NCBI GenBank assembly: GCA_029747015.1
Contig: JAKOGI010000023.1
Coordinates: 798,501 to 862,500, forward strand
DNA length: 64,000 nucleotides
Direction of reading: 5' to 3'
Source: Carnegiea gigantea
Lineage: Eukaryota; Streptophyta; Magnoliopsida; Caryophyllales; Cactaceae
A program made the position numbers and the translations under genes. Numbering within the stretch: position 1 is the stretch's first letter; each line of letters starts with the position of its first letter. Of this stretch, positions 48,624 to 60,469 are shown in pieces. The notes beneath the pieces are model-generated. The model ran no database searches and was not told the origin of the DNA. It saw only the letters and a program-made list of their open reading frames with translations.

Positions 48624-49795
48624 TAAAAGTTTATATTCAAAGCCATACAACATTCAACACAATGCTTGTAATCAAGGCATTTCTTGAGACTACAAAGGTC
48701 CCTTGAGGTGCAGAAGTTTTCAGAAGCCAACAAGTTCCCTAAGTAAACTTGGTTACCTGGCTAATTCAACCTAGTTAACATGTGATATATATCTATGTCG
48801 GACCTGATTTGTTAAGTGTTTCCACTTCTCTGCCGATTGATAGCCCATTGGTTGACTTTGTAGGTGGCCTACTGAGTAGTGGTTGGGCAGTTTATGCTTA
48901 AAGATAGAAATGCACCATAAACATGGTGGGGACTCCTATGTAAGTACTTAGAAGTCACGTATTAGGCCCATGAATTTGAGATCATAAGTTTAATTGCTGT
49001 TTGAAGTATTAGGAGCACTTCAGTAGTTTACTATTCGCCCAAGTTATCTTGAGATATATTACCTCAATTCGCTAGGGTCCTCTACATCCGTATTGTCCTC
49101 CTTCCCTTTCAAACAAGCTAACTAACAATTGTTGGGAGACAAAATGTGTAATGGTGGAATTCTATCTTTTATGACCAAATTGTATTAGACTAACCTAGTT
49201 AAATGAAATGTATCGAAGATGAAAAAAATAAATGGAATGTATCCATAACAAAAATATAAATAGATAAATAACTTTGAGTGCATGTCATAACTAACGTGCG
49301 TCCAACAACTTTAGGATCCAACATATTCTAAATTGAACCCAAAAAATTTAGAAATTATGACCGCGACAACTACGATACTGATAAAAGCAGGGAAAGTTTG
49401 AGAGTAGGGACATTGATTTTAGAATTTTTGGATATGTCATTGGACAACCCTAAATAATGCGCATGAACTCAAACTTGAGACCCCAAGCAACCTAGTTTAG
49501 GCACATGTGCAAACAGGGAAAAAAAATGCATGTTACAGAAAAGAAGGCCATCAAATTGTTTTTTGATTTTTTAAGCTATTGGTAAGTGTGTTACAATTTT
49601 CAGAAAAGAATAGAACCAAATACAATGGAAGCCTCATCCTACGATAATAGAATCCGTAAAGAGTACTCCATTTGCAGCCTACAATTTTCGTAGAAATTTA
49701 TCCTAGCTAGGAAGAGCGGTTAACAAAGAGTCAGTTCCACAAGGTGCCCAAACAAAGTGTAATGGGTTATTTTTCATGCAATATGTGTACGTCAA

Positions 49796-49802
49796 TATAA
49801 AT
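49796..49802 (+). promoter_or_regulatory. Candidate TATA box of SDR pseudogene copy 1
   Basis: TATAAAT lies 55 bp upstream of the proposed start codon at 49,851. It is preserved at the same distance in copy 2. Confidence 0.45.
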
Positions 49803-49850
49803 GATGTTTCTAATCCCTACGGTATTCAAACCTCTTGAAGGGTACCGATC

Positions 49851-51603
49851 ATGCCAAAAAGTTTGTTTTTAGCCAACACTCACTCTAGGAAAGAAAGAAA
49901 GAAAGAAAGAAATACATAGATCTGATCTTTTTTGCGCTGATCACGCACAGGTTACAAGGAAAGGTGGCTATCATAACGGGAGGTGCGAGTGGTTTTGGAG
50001 AGGCGACAGCTAGGCTCTTTGTTAGACATGGTGCCAGTGTAATAATTGCCGATGTGCAAGGCGAGAAGGGTAGAGCTTTGTGCAATGACATCGCTTCGGG
50101 CACTGATTACTCTGACAGTTCTTCTATCTCCTATGCCCATTGTAGCGTTACTGATGATACCAGTGTCAAGAATGTGGTCGATCTAGCTATCTCCAAGTAT
50201 GGAAAACTTGACATTTTGTTCAACAATGCAGGTATTTCAGGTAATACATGATGTAGTATGGTCAAATTCAAAGTAAAAATCAACTTTGAATTTTCATAAT
50301 TTTTTCTTTTTGATAAATCAAGTTAGACCTTAACCAAGGAAATTGGGATCTTATTCTTTTCCCTTTGAAATACCAAACTCTCTAGTCAATTTCTACTAGA
50401 AATCAACTTTGATCTTTTTTTTCCTTATTGGGAATGGGAGGAAATCAAATTAGACCTCAACAGTCAACAAAGATCCCCCGCCCCACCCCCGCCCCAAGCC
50501 CTAAGTACCAAACTCTTAAGTAATTTTTTTATTCTTTTTTATTGGGAGTGGAGGATATCAAATTAGACCTCACCAAAGATCCCCTCACCCACCCTCCCCG
50601 CCCCCCACGCAAAAACCCTAAATACCAAACTCTTAATTAATTTTTGGTACTATAGAATCATATTCAAGGTAAGAATTAAGAAAATATGATTTGAATATGA
50701 ATATACATCCATGCGTGTAAATACAAGGAAGTTTTTAACAAGTAACTCCATCTCTAATAGTGGTTAGGGGTTTTAAATCCCATCTAATGTAAATTTTGGT
50801 CCCATTTATGTGGAGGCTTACCCTCCTTATCCAACTTGCTATGGGTTCATAAGTCCCGACCTTATCCAAAAATCTTATGAACCCAGCTAAACCATGAATA
50901 ATAAGTTTGCTTTGTTTAGTTTTCGAGTCAGTTTATTGCATCAATAACTTGTAATAAAATATGTAGAATTTATTTGTTAAGGAAACAAATTAAACATTGT
51001 CCAATATGACTTGGTTTTTACATGGAACCTTGTAGGAATGACTATTTGACACTGATAGTTGACGTTAAAAAATTTTTAGGAGACTTGGAGAAAACCATAT
51101 TAGGCAGCACCAACGAGAACTTGAAGAAGGCATTTGACGTCAATGTCTATGGTGCATTCCTAGGAGCGAAGCATGCTACAAGGGTGATGATCCCTAGGAA
51201 GAGCAGAGTGATACTCTTCACTGCGAGTCTAGCATCAGTGGTATGTGGAGAGACCTCACATGCATACACTATGTCAAAGCATGCGATCGTGGGCTTGATG
51301 AAGAATCTGTGCGTCGAGATGGGATAATATGGGATAAGGGTGAATGCGATATCTCCTTGTGCTGTGTCTACCCCAATACTTACCCATTCATTCGGGATCG
51401 ACAAGGCCACATTGGACGAAGTGATCATTGAGACCGCGGTACTCAAGGGGGTTGCACCAGATGCAATGGATGTGGCTCATGCAGCATTATATTTAGCTAG
51501 TGATGAGGCTAAGCTTGTCCATGGGCTTAACTTGATGGTTGATGGTGGTTATACTGTCACCAACCCTACCTTCCCCTTGGCCTTCAAAAGTTTACTCTCA
51601 TGA
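49851..51603 (+). pseudogene. SDR pseudogene, secoisolariciresinol dehydrogenase-like, copy 1
   Basis: Proposed exons are 49,851-49,888, 49,951-50,240 and 51,080-51,603, phase-compatible and giving 283 codons, the usual family size (about 275-285). Family members oxidise secondary alcohols with NAD(P) in the cytosol, e.g. in lignan or terpenoid metabolism; the substrate here cannot be predicted. Visible motifs are the Rossmann TGGASGFG (residues 22-29), adenine-ribose Asp47, NNAG (104-107), Asn131, Ser159 and YTMSK (Tyr172, Lys176), then the C-terminal region ending in DGGYTVTNP. Codon 192 is TAA (51,325-51,327), in the middle of EMG-stop-YGIRVN where relatives have a sense codon, usually Glu or Gln. 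The frame stays open and family-like for 91 codons afterwards. The 839-bp intron has GT-AG ends (TTCAG/GTAAT and TTTTTAG/GAGAC). The first intron would need a GA donor, so exon 1 is less certain. A 191-residue product would lack the substrate-pocket C-terminus. Confidence 0.85.
50315..50645 (+). repeat. Intronic tandem units, about 110 bp, three degenerate copies
   Basis: Each unit runs from AAATCAAGTTAGACCT or AAATTAGACCTCA to ACCAAACTCT and a T-rich tail. Units two and three contain unusual C-rich blocks such as CCCCGCCCCACCCCCGCCCC. The same units occur in copy 2, where a MITE splits the second one. Confidence 0.7.
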
Positions 51604-51726
51604 GATGTTTCTTTTCAATTATAAAATCATGCTAATATTATTTTGTTAAATCTTATTGGCCTAATTAGTTAGTTGGGTCGTTGTGTTTTGTTTTCAATTG
51701 TTTATTGTAGAGGCACTGGAGGTCAT

Positions 51727-51732
51727 AATAAA
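51727..51732 (+). promoter_or_regulatory. Candidate poly(A) signal, SDR copy 1
   Basis: AATAAA lies about 125 bp after the terminal stop codon. Copy 2 has AATGAA at the same place. Confidence 0.4.
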
Positions 51733-51769
51733 GGGTCCTATTGTCCACTGTGTTCAAGGGTAGCTGATT

Positions 51770-54270
51770 TCATTGATATATAATAATCAAATGTTAGAAT
51801 GAGGAGAGCAATGGTAGACACACTTCAGTAACAAACAAATGCTCTAGCTTTATCACAAGCTCTATATAAGAGTTTTCCTTTTTCTACATTGGAATAGTAG
51901 TTTACTTCGGCCATTATGATATTGATGTGGTTGAGTGATGATCTCACGAAAGTTTAGTGCGCAATCTTGATTGATGCATTCAATGGCTTTAAGTAATAAT
52001 CCTTTGTAACTAGGCCCAAATAAGTACGCTAATTGGGCATTACACCAATGCCATTTTAATAGTCTAAGTAGTGACAGATCAAGAAATTTTATACACAAGT
52101 GTCCTTATCTTTTGAGCCCCTAATATTTTATACGTGTCAATCAGTTTTCATAGGTACCCATACCATTTTAAAAATCTTCAAATTTTTTATATAAAATTCT
52201 AAATTTCGCCTGCAACTGCAGTCTCCTATGCTAGGGACACCCGTGCCCAAAAGGTAGATCCATGCTTTTGTCTACGTGTCTAGCCCTAACTTTTGAATGG
52301 ACTATGTGGTCACTTTATGAATTGGTTTTTGATTCTAAGGTTTAAATTAAAGATGCACATAAGTTAAAGGGTGGCGACGCGATCATATGAATATATGAAG
52401 AGAGGCCATCACTTTAAGTAGAAATATAGGAACTAGTCATCATGCACAACTTCAAAACTCGAATGACACTGAAGAACTTTGATATCCAAAATTAAACCAT
52501 TGTATTTGTACTTGAACTCTTTCGTAAGTTGCATTAAATAGATTGTCATATTTCTTGACTATTGTAAGGACCACTGGTAGAAATGCCAGATGCAGTCCCC
52601 CATGAATGGTTAGACCCACTTGCCAGGTATGTGTTGGGATTTTATTTTTTATTTTCAGTAGAAGATGAATCGAACTGTGACAGAAAGTGGGTTGCCTAGC
52701 CTAAAGAGCCAGGCAGCAGCCTTAGTCCAGAATCCTGGGCCAGTGTTAAGCCTAGTTTTCTTGCCTAACTCCCCAGTAGTTTTTGTGGGTGGGCCAAGAG
52801 ACTAGATTACAATGCTAGTCCAATTAAGAACCCAACTAGGTTCCTAGGTTAGTACAGAGTCCATGTTTCTGACCCAAACACAACTATTGTTAAGATCTCA
52901 AAGCTAGCCAATGCAAAAAGATCTACTGATAGAAAAAATAAATTTAGTTAATAAGTCACTAGTGAGTTTTTAGAAAAACTTGCAAAATCAAATCTACTAT
53001 CGAAAACGAATAATGAACTGAAAGGGACAATTAACTCATTTCAAAGAGGTTTTTGAAAAGGTCCTCCAAATAATCCCTGGAATGGGGACCACTTGACTTT
53101 GTAGGCTTAAATTAAGGATCTAGATCCAGGGATGATAGTACGATGATGTGATGGAGTGCATCACGTCATTGACTATCATCACTGATAGCCTTTACTAGTC
53201 AATGCGAGAAGCTAAAACCCCATTACACTCAAAACAACAGGCATGCAGCACATTAAGACCAACCTAATCGGATAATAAATCTAAAAATAAAATGTTAGCC
53301 TAAAGAAATTCAAAGAAGCAATTTGAATAATTATAGCTGGCGGGCTTAAACTAATTACAGATTTCATCTTTTCTCAAATCCGAGACTGAATAAGACAGTC
53401 AAATAAAAGAAAGAGAGAGAAGGAAGGATAGTTGAAATCATGCCTTCAAAATGACCCACCTGATCTATTTAGCAACCAAGCATATCTACACCTCCTTTGT
53501 AATTAATCAATTTATTAACTTTAGCACCTCACAATATTCTTAGTATTCGCTATGTTTCTCTTTGAATTTTTCGATATGTCTAGCAATTTTTCCTATGTGT
53601 CTTCTCCAATGTTTGGAGTGTTTAAATCTAGTGGTAGTCCCCCTTTTATAGCACGTAAAGGGATAATACGAGTTGATTTAGAGAAAAGAGACCTAAGCCA
53701 ACTCTTAGTATACTTAATCTAAATGAACGCTCCTGTCTAGATAAAATTGTAATAGTTGAGACTCATTTTAGATGCCAAAAAGTATATTGAGAACCTGGCT
53801 AGGTTCTTTCCTGCTGCCAGGCACCTGAACTAGTTCTTAGCTAGTTCAAACCAGAACTTGGCTAGGTTTTTCTATTCACATAGCATGGGCCAGACTAGGC
53901 TTTTATGCGTTGTGTCTATATTCTCTTTTCTTTTTTTTTTTTCCTAGACCTAAATTGAGGATTTCCTTGGTAGGTCCCCAACTACACAGATTAGGCCCTA
54001 AATTTAGTCATCGGCATGTTATAGAAATGGAGACATCATTTTTAGGCATTTATAATTACAAATATCAAAACATTGAAACTGTGGTGAACGAATACTTGAC
54101 TGCTAAAAAAAAAAAAGAACTTAAAAAATAAATAATAAAAGTTAAAATAGGGAGAGGGTGAGAGCAAATTTGTTGAAAACATCCCCCAAAATCTCGATCA
54201 ATATGGCCTAAAAGGAATTTTTCAAAATACGAGTGGAGTGAGTTATGTGTACATCCCATTCAGAAAAGCT
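51770..54270. other. No gene recognised
   Basis: Spacer between the two SDR copies. The homology partner, if it is part of the tandem unit, would lie beyond the right end of the window. Several GGCCCA- and CCTAGCTAGG-like phrases (52,700-52,860, 53,790-53,880) hint at an old repeat. No domain was found. Confidence 0.45.
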
Positions 54271-54272
54271 AC

Positions 54273-54525
54273 TATAAATAAGGCCTATTTTCTTTTCTAA
54301 GGTTTTAGAGACACAATGAAGCAGTCAAGAGGATACTCAGAATTTACAACTCTATCATTAGAGGCGACAAGGTTTGGGTGTCCAGGCAAAAGTATGGCAA
54401 AGGAAGATTTAAAGCAAAAGGCCAAAGATATTCAAGTTGGAGAAGCCCTCAAGAAAAGAGTGCATGAAGAAAGAACAACCAAACAAGTAATAGAGAAACA
54501 AAATACAAAACCAACACAACCCTAG
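54273..54525 (+). CDS. Small hypothetical ORF with upstream TATA box
   Basis: A 69-codon frame (start 54,316) encodes a Lys/Glu/Gln-rich, strongly charged peptide (MAKEDLKQKAKDIQVGEALK in its middle) predicted to be helical. TATAAATA lies at 54,273-54,280, 43 bp upstream of the start codon. I recognise no family. The composition differs from the random frames nearby, which are Phe/Ile-rich. It could equally be an exon fragment of a transposon or captured gene. Confidence 0.2.
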
Positions 54526-54897
54526 TGAGGCCAGCCAGGAATATGAGCTCCAGCTAAAAAGCACTACAAGAGTAAATTGCTAAAAGAAGCTGTACTTAGA
54601 GTTTGTGGATTAACTCTAGAGAAGCATAGTATGTCTTACTACTGCACCAAAGGACTTGGATAAATTAGCATTATTTAGCATTGACTAGTGAATTTGGCCA
54701 ATGTACAAAACTTGGTTCCATTTGCAAATTCAAATTCTTATAAAATTTCTATCATTAGACTAAGTAGAGCATTTTCTGATTAATCATAAAGAACTCAATC
54801 CATGGTTCACTATAGTGAAGAAATGGGATAATAATAAATACTACCAAATGAGGAGGGTATGACTAGAGATCCTTAGAGTTCCTACATATATGTAGAT

Positions 54898-54899
<2 letters not shown>

Positions 54900-54989
<90 letters not shown>
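54900..54989. repeat. (TA)45 microsatellite at the left edge of duplication copy 2
   Basis: 90 uninterrupted bases of TA. The homology to copy 1 starts directly after it, and copy 1 has a shorter TA run at the same position. Confidence 0.98.
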
Positions 54990-54992
<3 letters not shown>

Positions 54993-56159
54993 CAAGTAAA
55001 ATCAAAAGGGACTTTTGCAATGGAAATTTTTAGGGCTTAGTTATAAATTTACTATAAAAGTTAGAAAGATACAAACACAACCCATGCATGGCGTATATCA
55101 TATGCGCCGTGCAATTAAACAAAAAATTATAGGCTGTTAAGTCAAGGTTCAAGTATCTCAATTGAGGTCATGCTATGACAAAACCAGTGAACCAACGTAA
55201 TGTCAATCACGAGTCAATTGTTTCATTTGTAAGACTCAATACCAAAATTACTTTGAAAAATGACCAAAAAAAGAAAGAAATAATAAATTTTTTATTTTGA
55301 CTCCGGTGTTGGTTCATAACTTCACTTTTTTCATATTTGGAGTTGGTAAATAAAAATAGTTTGGTTCAAGTCAGCATTTTCAATAATTGATTCAATTTGT
55401 TTTGATAGCTCGTTAAATGATCGTACAACAAGATCCATAGATTTGTCTTTGTGAGATTAGCAACTTGATCTGCATGTGTCCAATGACTCAAAACTCAAAA
55501 GCAATTGCAATATATGAGTATGTGTTAATTAGTATTATGCCATTACATTTATGTGATTGTGAATATTTGTTGTCGAAACTGAAGACTTGGAATTTAATTG
55601 TCCAAAATTCAAATGAGTCACATTATGATGAGTTCATATGCAAACATTTATTCCTAAATATGATTATGTAGAGTTTGACATGCTATGAAGATGATTTAGG
55701 ATTGTAGATCAGTTGTACAGTAGTTTTTATTGTGGCCACGGAACGATATTATAAACACTAGCATGCTTTAAGTCATTAAGTGAATTAAATAGTAAAATAG
55801 AATTGCTAAATCCTAATAAGTTTAATAATTTCTTAATTATGCTTATCTTTTCTTAATTCTTATTTTGACAAAATATTTTTTTCTCTTATATTTTTACTAC
55901 ATGTCTATCAATTTAAAAATTTAAAACTATTAACCATTTTATTTTTTCCTCTTAAATTTTCCATCAATTTCATTTGTGAAATTTCCCTCCTAAGTTATTC
56001 TGCTTTTCTCTCCTAAGCTCAAATAATTGAGTTTGAAAAATTTAGAATCTCCCCCCCAAGAGTCTAAAACCCAAAAAAAAGTCACTACTAATAATAATTT
56101 TAGAATTTTAACAAAAAAAACCTAAAAACTTGAAATCTCCCTTAAACTCAGTAACTCAC

Positions 56160-56515
56160 TTGATCCGGGTTATATTCCGGTCGCGTATACTCAGATTCAG
56201 GTTTTGTTCGGGTACAATTGAGTCGGGTAAGAAGTAGATCGGTTTTAAATCGGGTACGATTCGGTTCGAGTTCAAATTGTTCACAATCGGTTCACTTTGG
56301 GATCGGATCACTATGGATCGGGTTTGAATTGGGTCGGATTGTTACGGGTCTAGGTCATCTCAGTTCATACTAGATCTCTGGTTGCGTTTGGTTATAGGTC
56401 GAATTAATTCGGGTGTTCGGTTCCAAATCAGTTCATTCCATTTTGGATGTCGATCTGAGTATGGGTCCGAGTTATTGCGTTTCGGGCCTCGGGACTCAGG
56501 TCAGTTTTGCCAGGT
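56160..56515 (+). repeat. CGGGTT tract within duplication copy 2
   Basis: Paralogous to 43,665-44,010. Confidence 0.75.
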
Positions 56516-56884
56516 CTAACGATGTCATAATTTCCTATCCAAAAAAATTAAGGGTAGTTGTTTATGGACTACCTCCAATTTGAGCTCGATAGAATCAATG
56601 ACAAGTTTGCCCATATTATTATTTTGTTTTTCTTGCTAGACGACACATGTTTTTTTAGTCAAAGTTAAAATGGTCCTCCTAACATTGTACTCAAATATTT
56701 TGGTCGATTATTCATCTGCTTCAGTTAATACTTAAGCCGATAATCAAATAACATTTCTCGAAATATTGAAGAGCCTAAACATCAATCTATCATATTTTAA
56801 TGACTGTTCATACTCAGATATGTAAAATTCATTTATGGCGTTAAAATAACCCACCAACATATGAGTGGCATTTGCAAGATACCA

Positions 56885-56995
56885 GAAGTAGTTGTGAGCA
56901 GTTGAGAGCAGTTGAAAGCAGTTGAGAATAGTTGGGAGTAGTTGAGGTTAGCAGTTAATGTTTGGAAGAGGTTGAAAATAGTTGAAGTTGTCCAA
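56885..56995 (+). repeat. Degenerate 10-bp minisatellite (GAGCAGTTGA type)
   Basis: GAGCAGTTGA, GAGCAGTTGA, AAGCAGTTGA, GAATAGTTGG and GAGTAGTTGA in a row, one unit shorter than or as long as the copy at 44,396. Confidence 0.7.
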
Positions 56996-57236
56996 ACGTT
57001 GAAACGAAGCTTGTAAAACAAATAGGAATAGACTCGCCTTTTTTGGAGGCTTAGATGGAGTACAAAGAATACATTCAATAAGCTGAGAAATAAATTAGAA
57101 ACCAAGATCTTATGTTCTCAAAATCTCAGTATTCACCCCCAAATCAAGTTTGATTTTAAGGTTTCCACTATAAGCAATATAACTTATAAACCAACCACAC
57201 CCCTCCAAAAACAAAAAAGTCCACGAGTGACACTTA

Positions 57237-57657
57237 GGGTGCGTTTGGTAGGGGTGACAATCATTTCCTAGAAAATGATTTTCTTATTTTACAGTGTTTG
57301 GTAAAACAAGGAGGGAAAATTCGTTTCCAGGAGAAAATGATTTTTTCCCTATAATGAAGGAAAATATTTTCACTTTGAATAGAGCGTAAGTTGATTTTAT
57401 GTTTCTTAGGCTCTCACATGGTCTTACACTCTTTGTATTTCATGTCTATTTCCTCGACATATGATTCGAAAATTAAGGAAAATCATTTTTAACTTTTTTG
57501 GTTGTTATTTGCTTATCAAACTCATTATCCAGAAAGTTCATTTTCCCTTTAACCAGACAATTGAAAATAAGAGTTGAAAATCATTTTACATGAAAAACCG
57601 TCTTACATGGAAAATCATTTTTTAGGAAAATGGTTTTCAACACTGCCAAGCACGCCA
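57237..57657. mobile_element. Complete PIF/Harbinger-type MITE, 421 bp
   Basis: The left end GGGTGCGTTTGGTAGGGGTG pairs with the inverted right end TGGCGTGCTTGGCAGTGTTG. Imperfect pairing continues for about 45 bases, through ATTTCCTAGAAAATGATTTT on the left. Perfect TTA duplications flank it (57,234-57,236 and 57,658-57,660). No coding sequence. Confidence 0.85.
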
Positions 57658-59454
57658 TTAAAGTGAAATCATCAGAATAATTTCTATGGTTTTGCCAAGA
57701 ATATTATATGAGCATAGTTCATTCATGCCATAAGCAATGAAATCTTAGAGTTGTAAACTCCTCACTGATACAGAAGCCCACAAATTTCTTTCCACATTGC
57801 ATTGTTACTTTTTCTTGGCATGGGCCAGAATTTCTTCTCACATGTTTTTTTTTTTTTTAGGTGTTAATAATTAGACAATATCCTTCCCCAAAGATTGAAA
57901 AATAAGAAGGAGAGAAAGTGAACAGCACGTCATCAATTACTACCGCGCCAACCGCCAAGTCGTATGTTTCATTCCTCCCCCCATAGCATCTGCTAATAAG
58001 TCTTTTGATTTATTGCCGTGGTCATTCTTTCCATTTTACTTTGCCCAACACATGTTAAAATATTTTATTAAATCTTTGTTTTTGTTATTTTTAAAGATAG
58101 CAAGTGGGCTACCTAATCGTGTTTAGCGACACAGGAAGAGTTTGTTTGGAAAATAGAGGGGATCGAAATGGAAGTTAATATAGCTAGGAACAAGGCCAAT
58201 AATCTTTACTTAATTTGGATTTGTAAATGAAGAGATTAAAGCAAAAGTGAGTTGACTCACTAAAAATCTTCGGCTCCCCCACCCCAATTTGTGAGCAGGG
58301 GGAGAAAAATCCAGGTAATAGGGGTGAAGGGTTTGAAGTATTTCCTTCTCTGCCCCTTAATCTTCTTAAGCACGGTAAAGTGAATTAATTAATCTCTATT
58401 TCCCTCCCTTCCTTCTTACTACCCCCGCCACAATTAGGGGTGGGCGCAAAACGGAGGCCATGATGAGATACTAGGCTAAATACTGTTCTCTCAACAATTT
58501 CCCTCATGCAGGAATCATTGTTATTAGGGGTTAAAACCTAGTGATCTCGACATATTGAAATGATGGCCAACTGAGTTATGTCCTATATGCCTGAAGCCTT
58601 AGCTAATAAAATTCTCACGATGTGTGTGCAAAATTTACATTCAAAACTCATTTTCATGACAGAAATTTGCTAAAGTATACTAGACCCCCCCCCAAAAAAA
58701 TTGTGATCCATTAAAGTATGTTTTCTAAAAAAGCTTTTGTAGACCACTTGCCTAATGATTAGTCCCTCTAATTACAAAGTAAAAATTCATATATATTCAT
58801 TCTTTCGTGCTCATCAACGTGAGACTACTTAGGGTAGTATTGTGTTTGGCCAAAACCAAAATGGATCTCAGTTTTGTAGTGCAGGCCTTAAGGTGTGTCT
58901 TTGAATACCAAATGCAACATTACTTGAAATTTTTATGGTTACTAATAATAGAAAAGGTATAAAAGATATTCCTTTAGTTATTTATGATCTGTAACAATAG
59001 ATAAAGCACTAATTTTCAGAGAAATACTAAAATTTATTTATAAACTTGCCTCAATAAAATAATTTTTTATTGAGCTCATTTACTGTTTTATTAATATTAA
59101 TCTATTATTTATAAAGTAACTTTTTCACTAATTGCTTCAAATTTTAAGTTTGCAAGTTGCGTCATCAGTGATGGATCCATAAATTTTGCATATGGATGTC
59201 AAATTTTAAATTTTACTTAATTTAACTGGCATCAATTATTTTCATGGGTGTCTTTTGACAAAAGTTTATAGGCTTGTATAGAATTCTCTTATAAACATTT
59301 TATTGATTTTTACACAGAAGTTTTTTTTAAAAAAATTCAGCAATTAGACGCCAAGATACCTGGGCAATAATATGGATCATTATTGTCAACGATAATGAGA
59401 TTAACACGTATTGTTCAGAACCCAAGGTCTACATAATGTGTTGTTGAGAACTAA

Positions 59455-60469
59455 GGCCCTGTTCTTTTTGCGTTTGGGAGGAGTTAGCTAACAGCTTATA
59501 GCTAGTTTTTTATATCTCTTTATAACTCCTTACATCCTTAACATAATCCTTCCAGCTTCTTACATTTTCTAATATATCTTATATCTTCTTACATCTCCTT
59601 GCTTCCGCTTACATTTTTTTACATCCCATATAGATGTTTGTATAACATTCATTTATTTTCGCTCTAGCAATTGCAGAAATATGTATATATATATTTATTA
59701 TACTACCAATATACAGAATTTGTAAATATGTTATGAACACAGCATTTATATGAACATAAAAACAAAATTTAATGACGTAAATTATATTTGGATTTCAACA
59801 TGAATAATATATGTTATTATGCATGAAATAAGTGAACATGCTTTTAAAGTTATAACACAAAGCTTTATAAAATTCCTTGCTAATAATGTATTGATCAGAC
59901 ATTTACATTTAAAATTGTTTACTTAAAATAGGATTTCATTTTAAAAGTTGCATTTAATTTTGTGATAAAATTTTATATTTTTTGGTTATACTTTGCTTAT
60001 TGAAAGATGAAACTAATGTAGACATCAGAAATCACCTTAAGTGCAGGATACCTTGATTGGAAAAATTTGTGGGGTTTAATATATTTTATTGTTGTTTAAT
60101 TTACTTGGTTAAAGGTTTATTTTCAATAAGTATATTATTTTAATGTTGTTGTTTCTCATCCGAAACATTCCTTGTAAAAGAAACAAATTTTGCTTCAATA
60201 ATATTAAGAAATAATTTGTTTACTGATGCTATCAAATTTATTTCATTAATATGACTAATATATCACACATTATTTCACAAATCATATATTAAACACCAAT
60301 AATATGCATACATGTCTACAAGTTGCATTATACAACTCTTCAACAATTCAATAACTCTTTATATCTATCCTTACAACTCATTACAGCTGCTTAAAGCTTC
60401 TTACATCTTCTTACAGCTCGTTACAGCTTCTTACATCTCCTTACATCTATCGCGAAAAAAAATAGGCCC
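59455..60469. mobile_element. PIF/Harbinger-like MITE, 1.0 kb, duplication copy 2
   Basis: Ends GGCCCTGTTCTTTTTGC and the inverted GGGCCTATTTTTTTTC, flanked by TAA on both sides. It is orthologous within the duplication to 47,531-48,623 and has lost several CTTACATCTC-type units at its right end. Confidence 0.8.

Larger units (their letters stand above)
42486..51769 (+). repeat. Direct segmental duplication, copy 1
   Basis: The region matches 54,990-64,000 in the same orientation over its whole length apart from indels. Shared anchors include AAGTAAAATC at the start, the CGGGTT tract (43,665/56,160), the 10-bp minisatellite (44,400/56,885), the MITE (47,531/59,455) and the SDR gene (49,851/61,692). 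The last base in the window pairs with 51,769, so the true right end of the homology is not visible. Copy 1 has about 850 bp (45,111-45,960) absent from copy 2 and lacks about 310 bp (57,029-57,337). Confidence 0.95.

Noticed and set aside
49885..50140. Minus-strand frames of 62-72 codons opposite SDR exon 2
   Set aside because: Antisense shadows of the Rossmann-fold exon; the plus strand has the family motifs.
51147..51446. 99-codon minus-strand frame opposite the SDR exon (also 63,379-63,678)
   Set aside because: Antisense shadow of the conserved plus-strand SDR exon.
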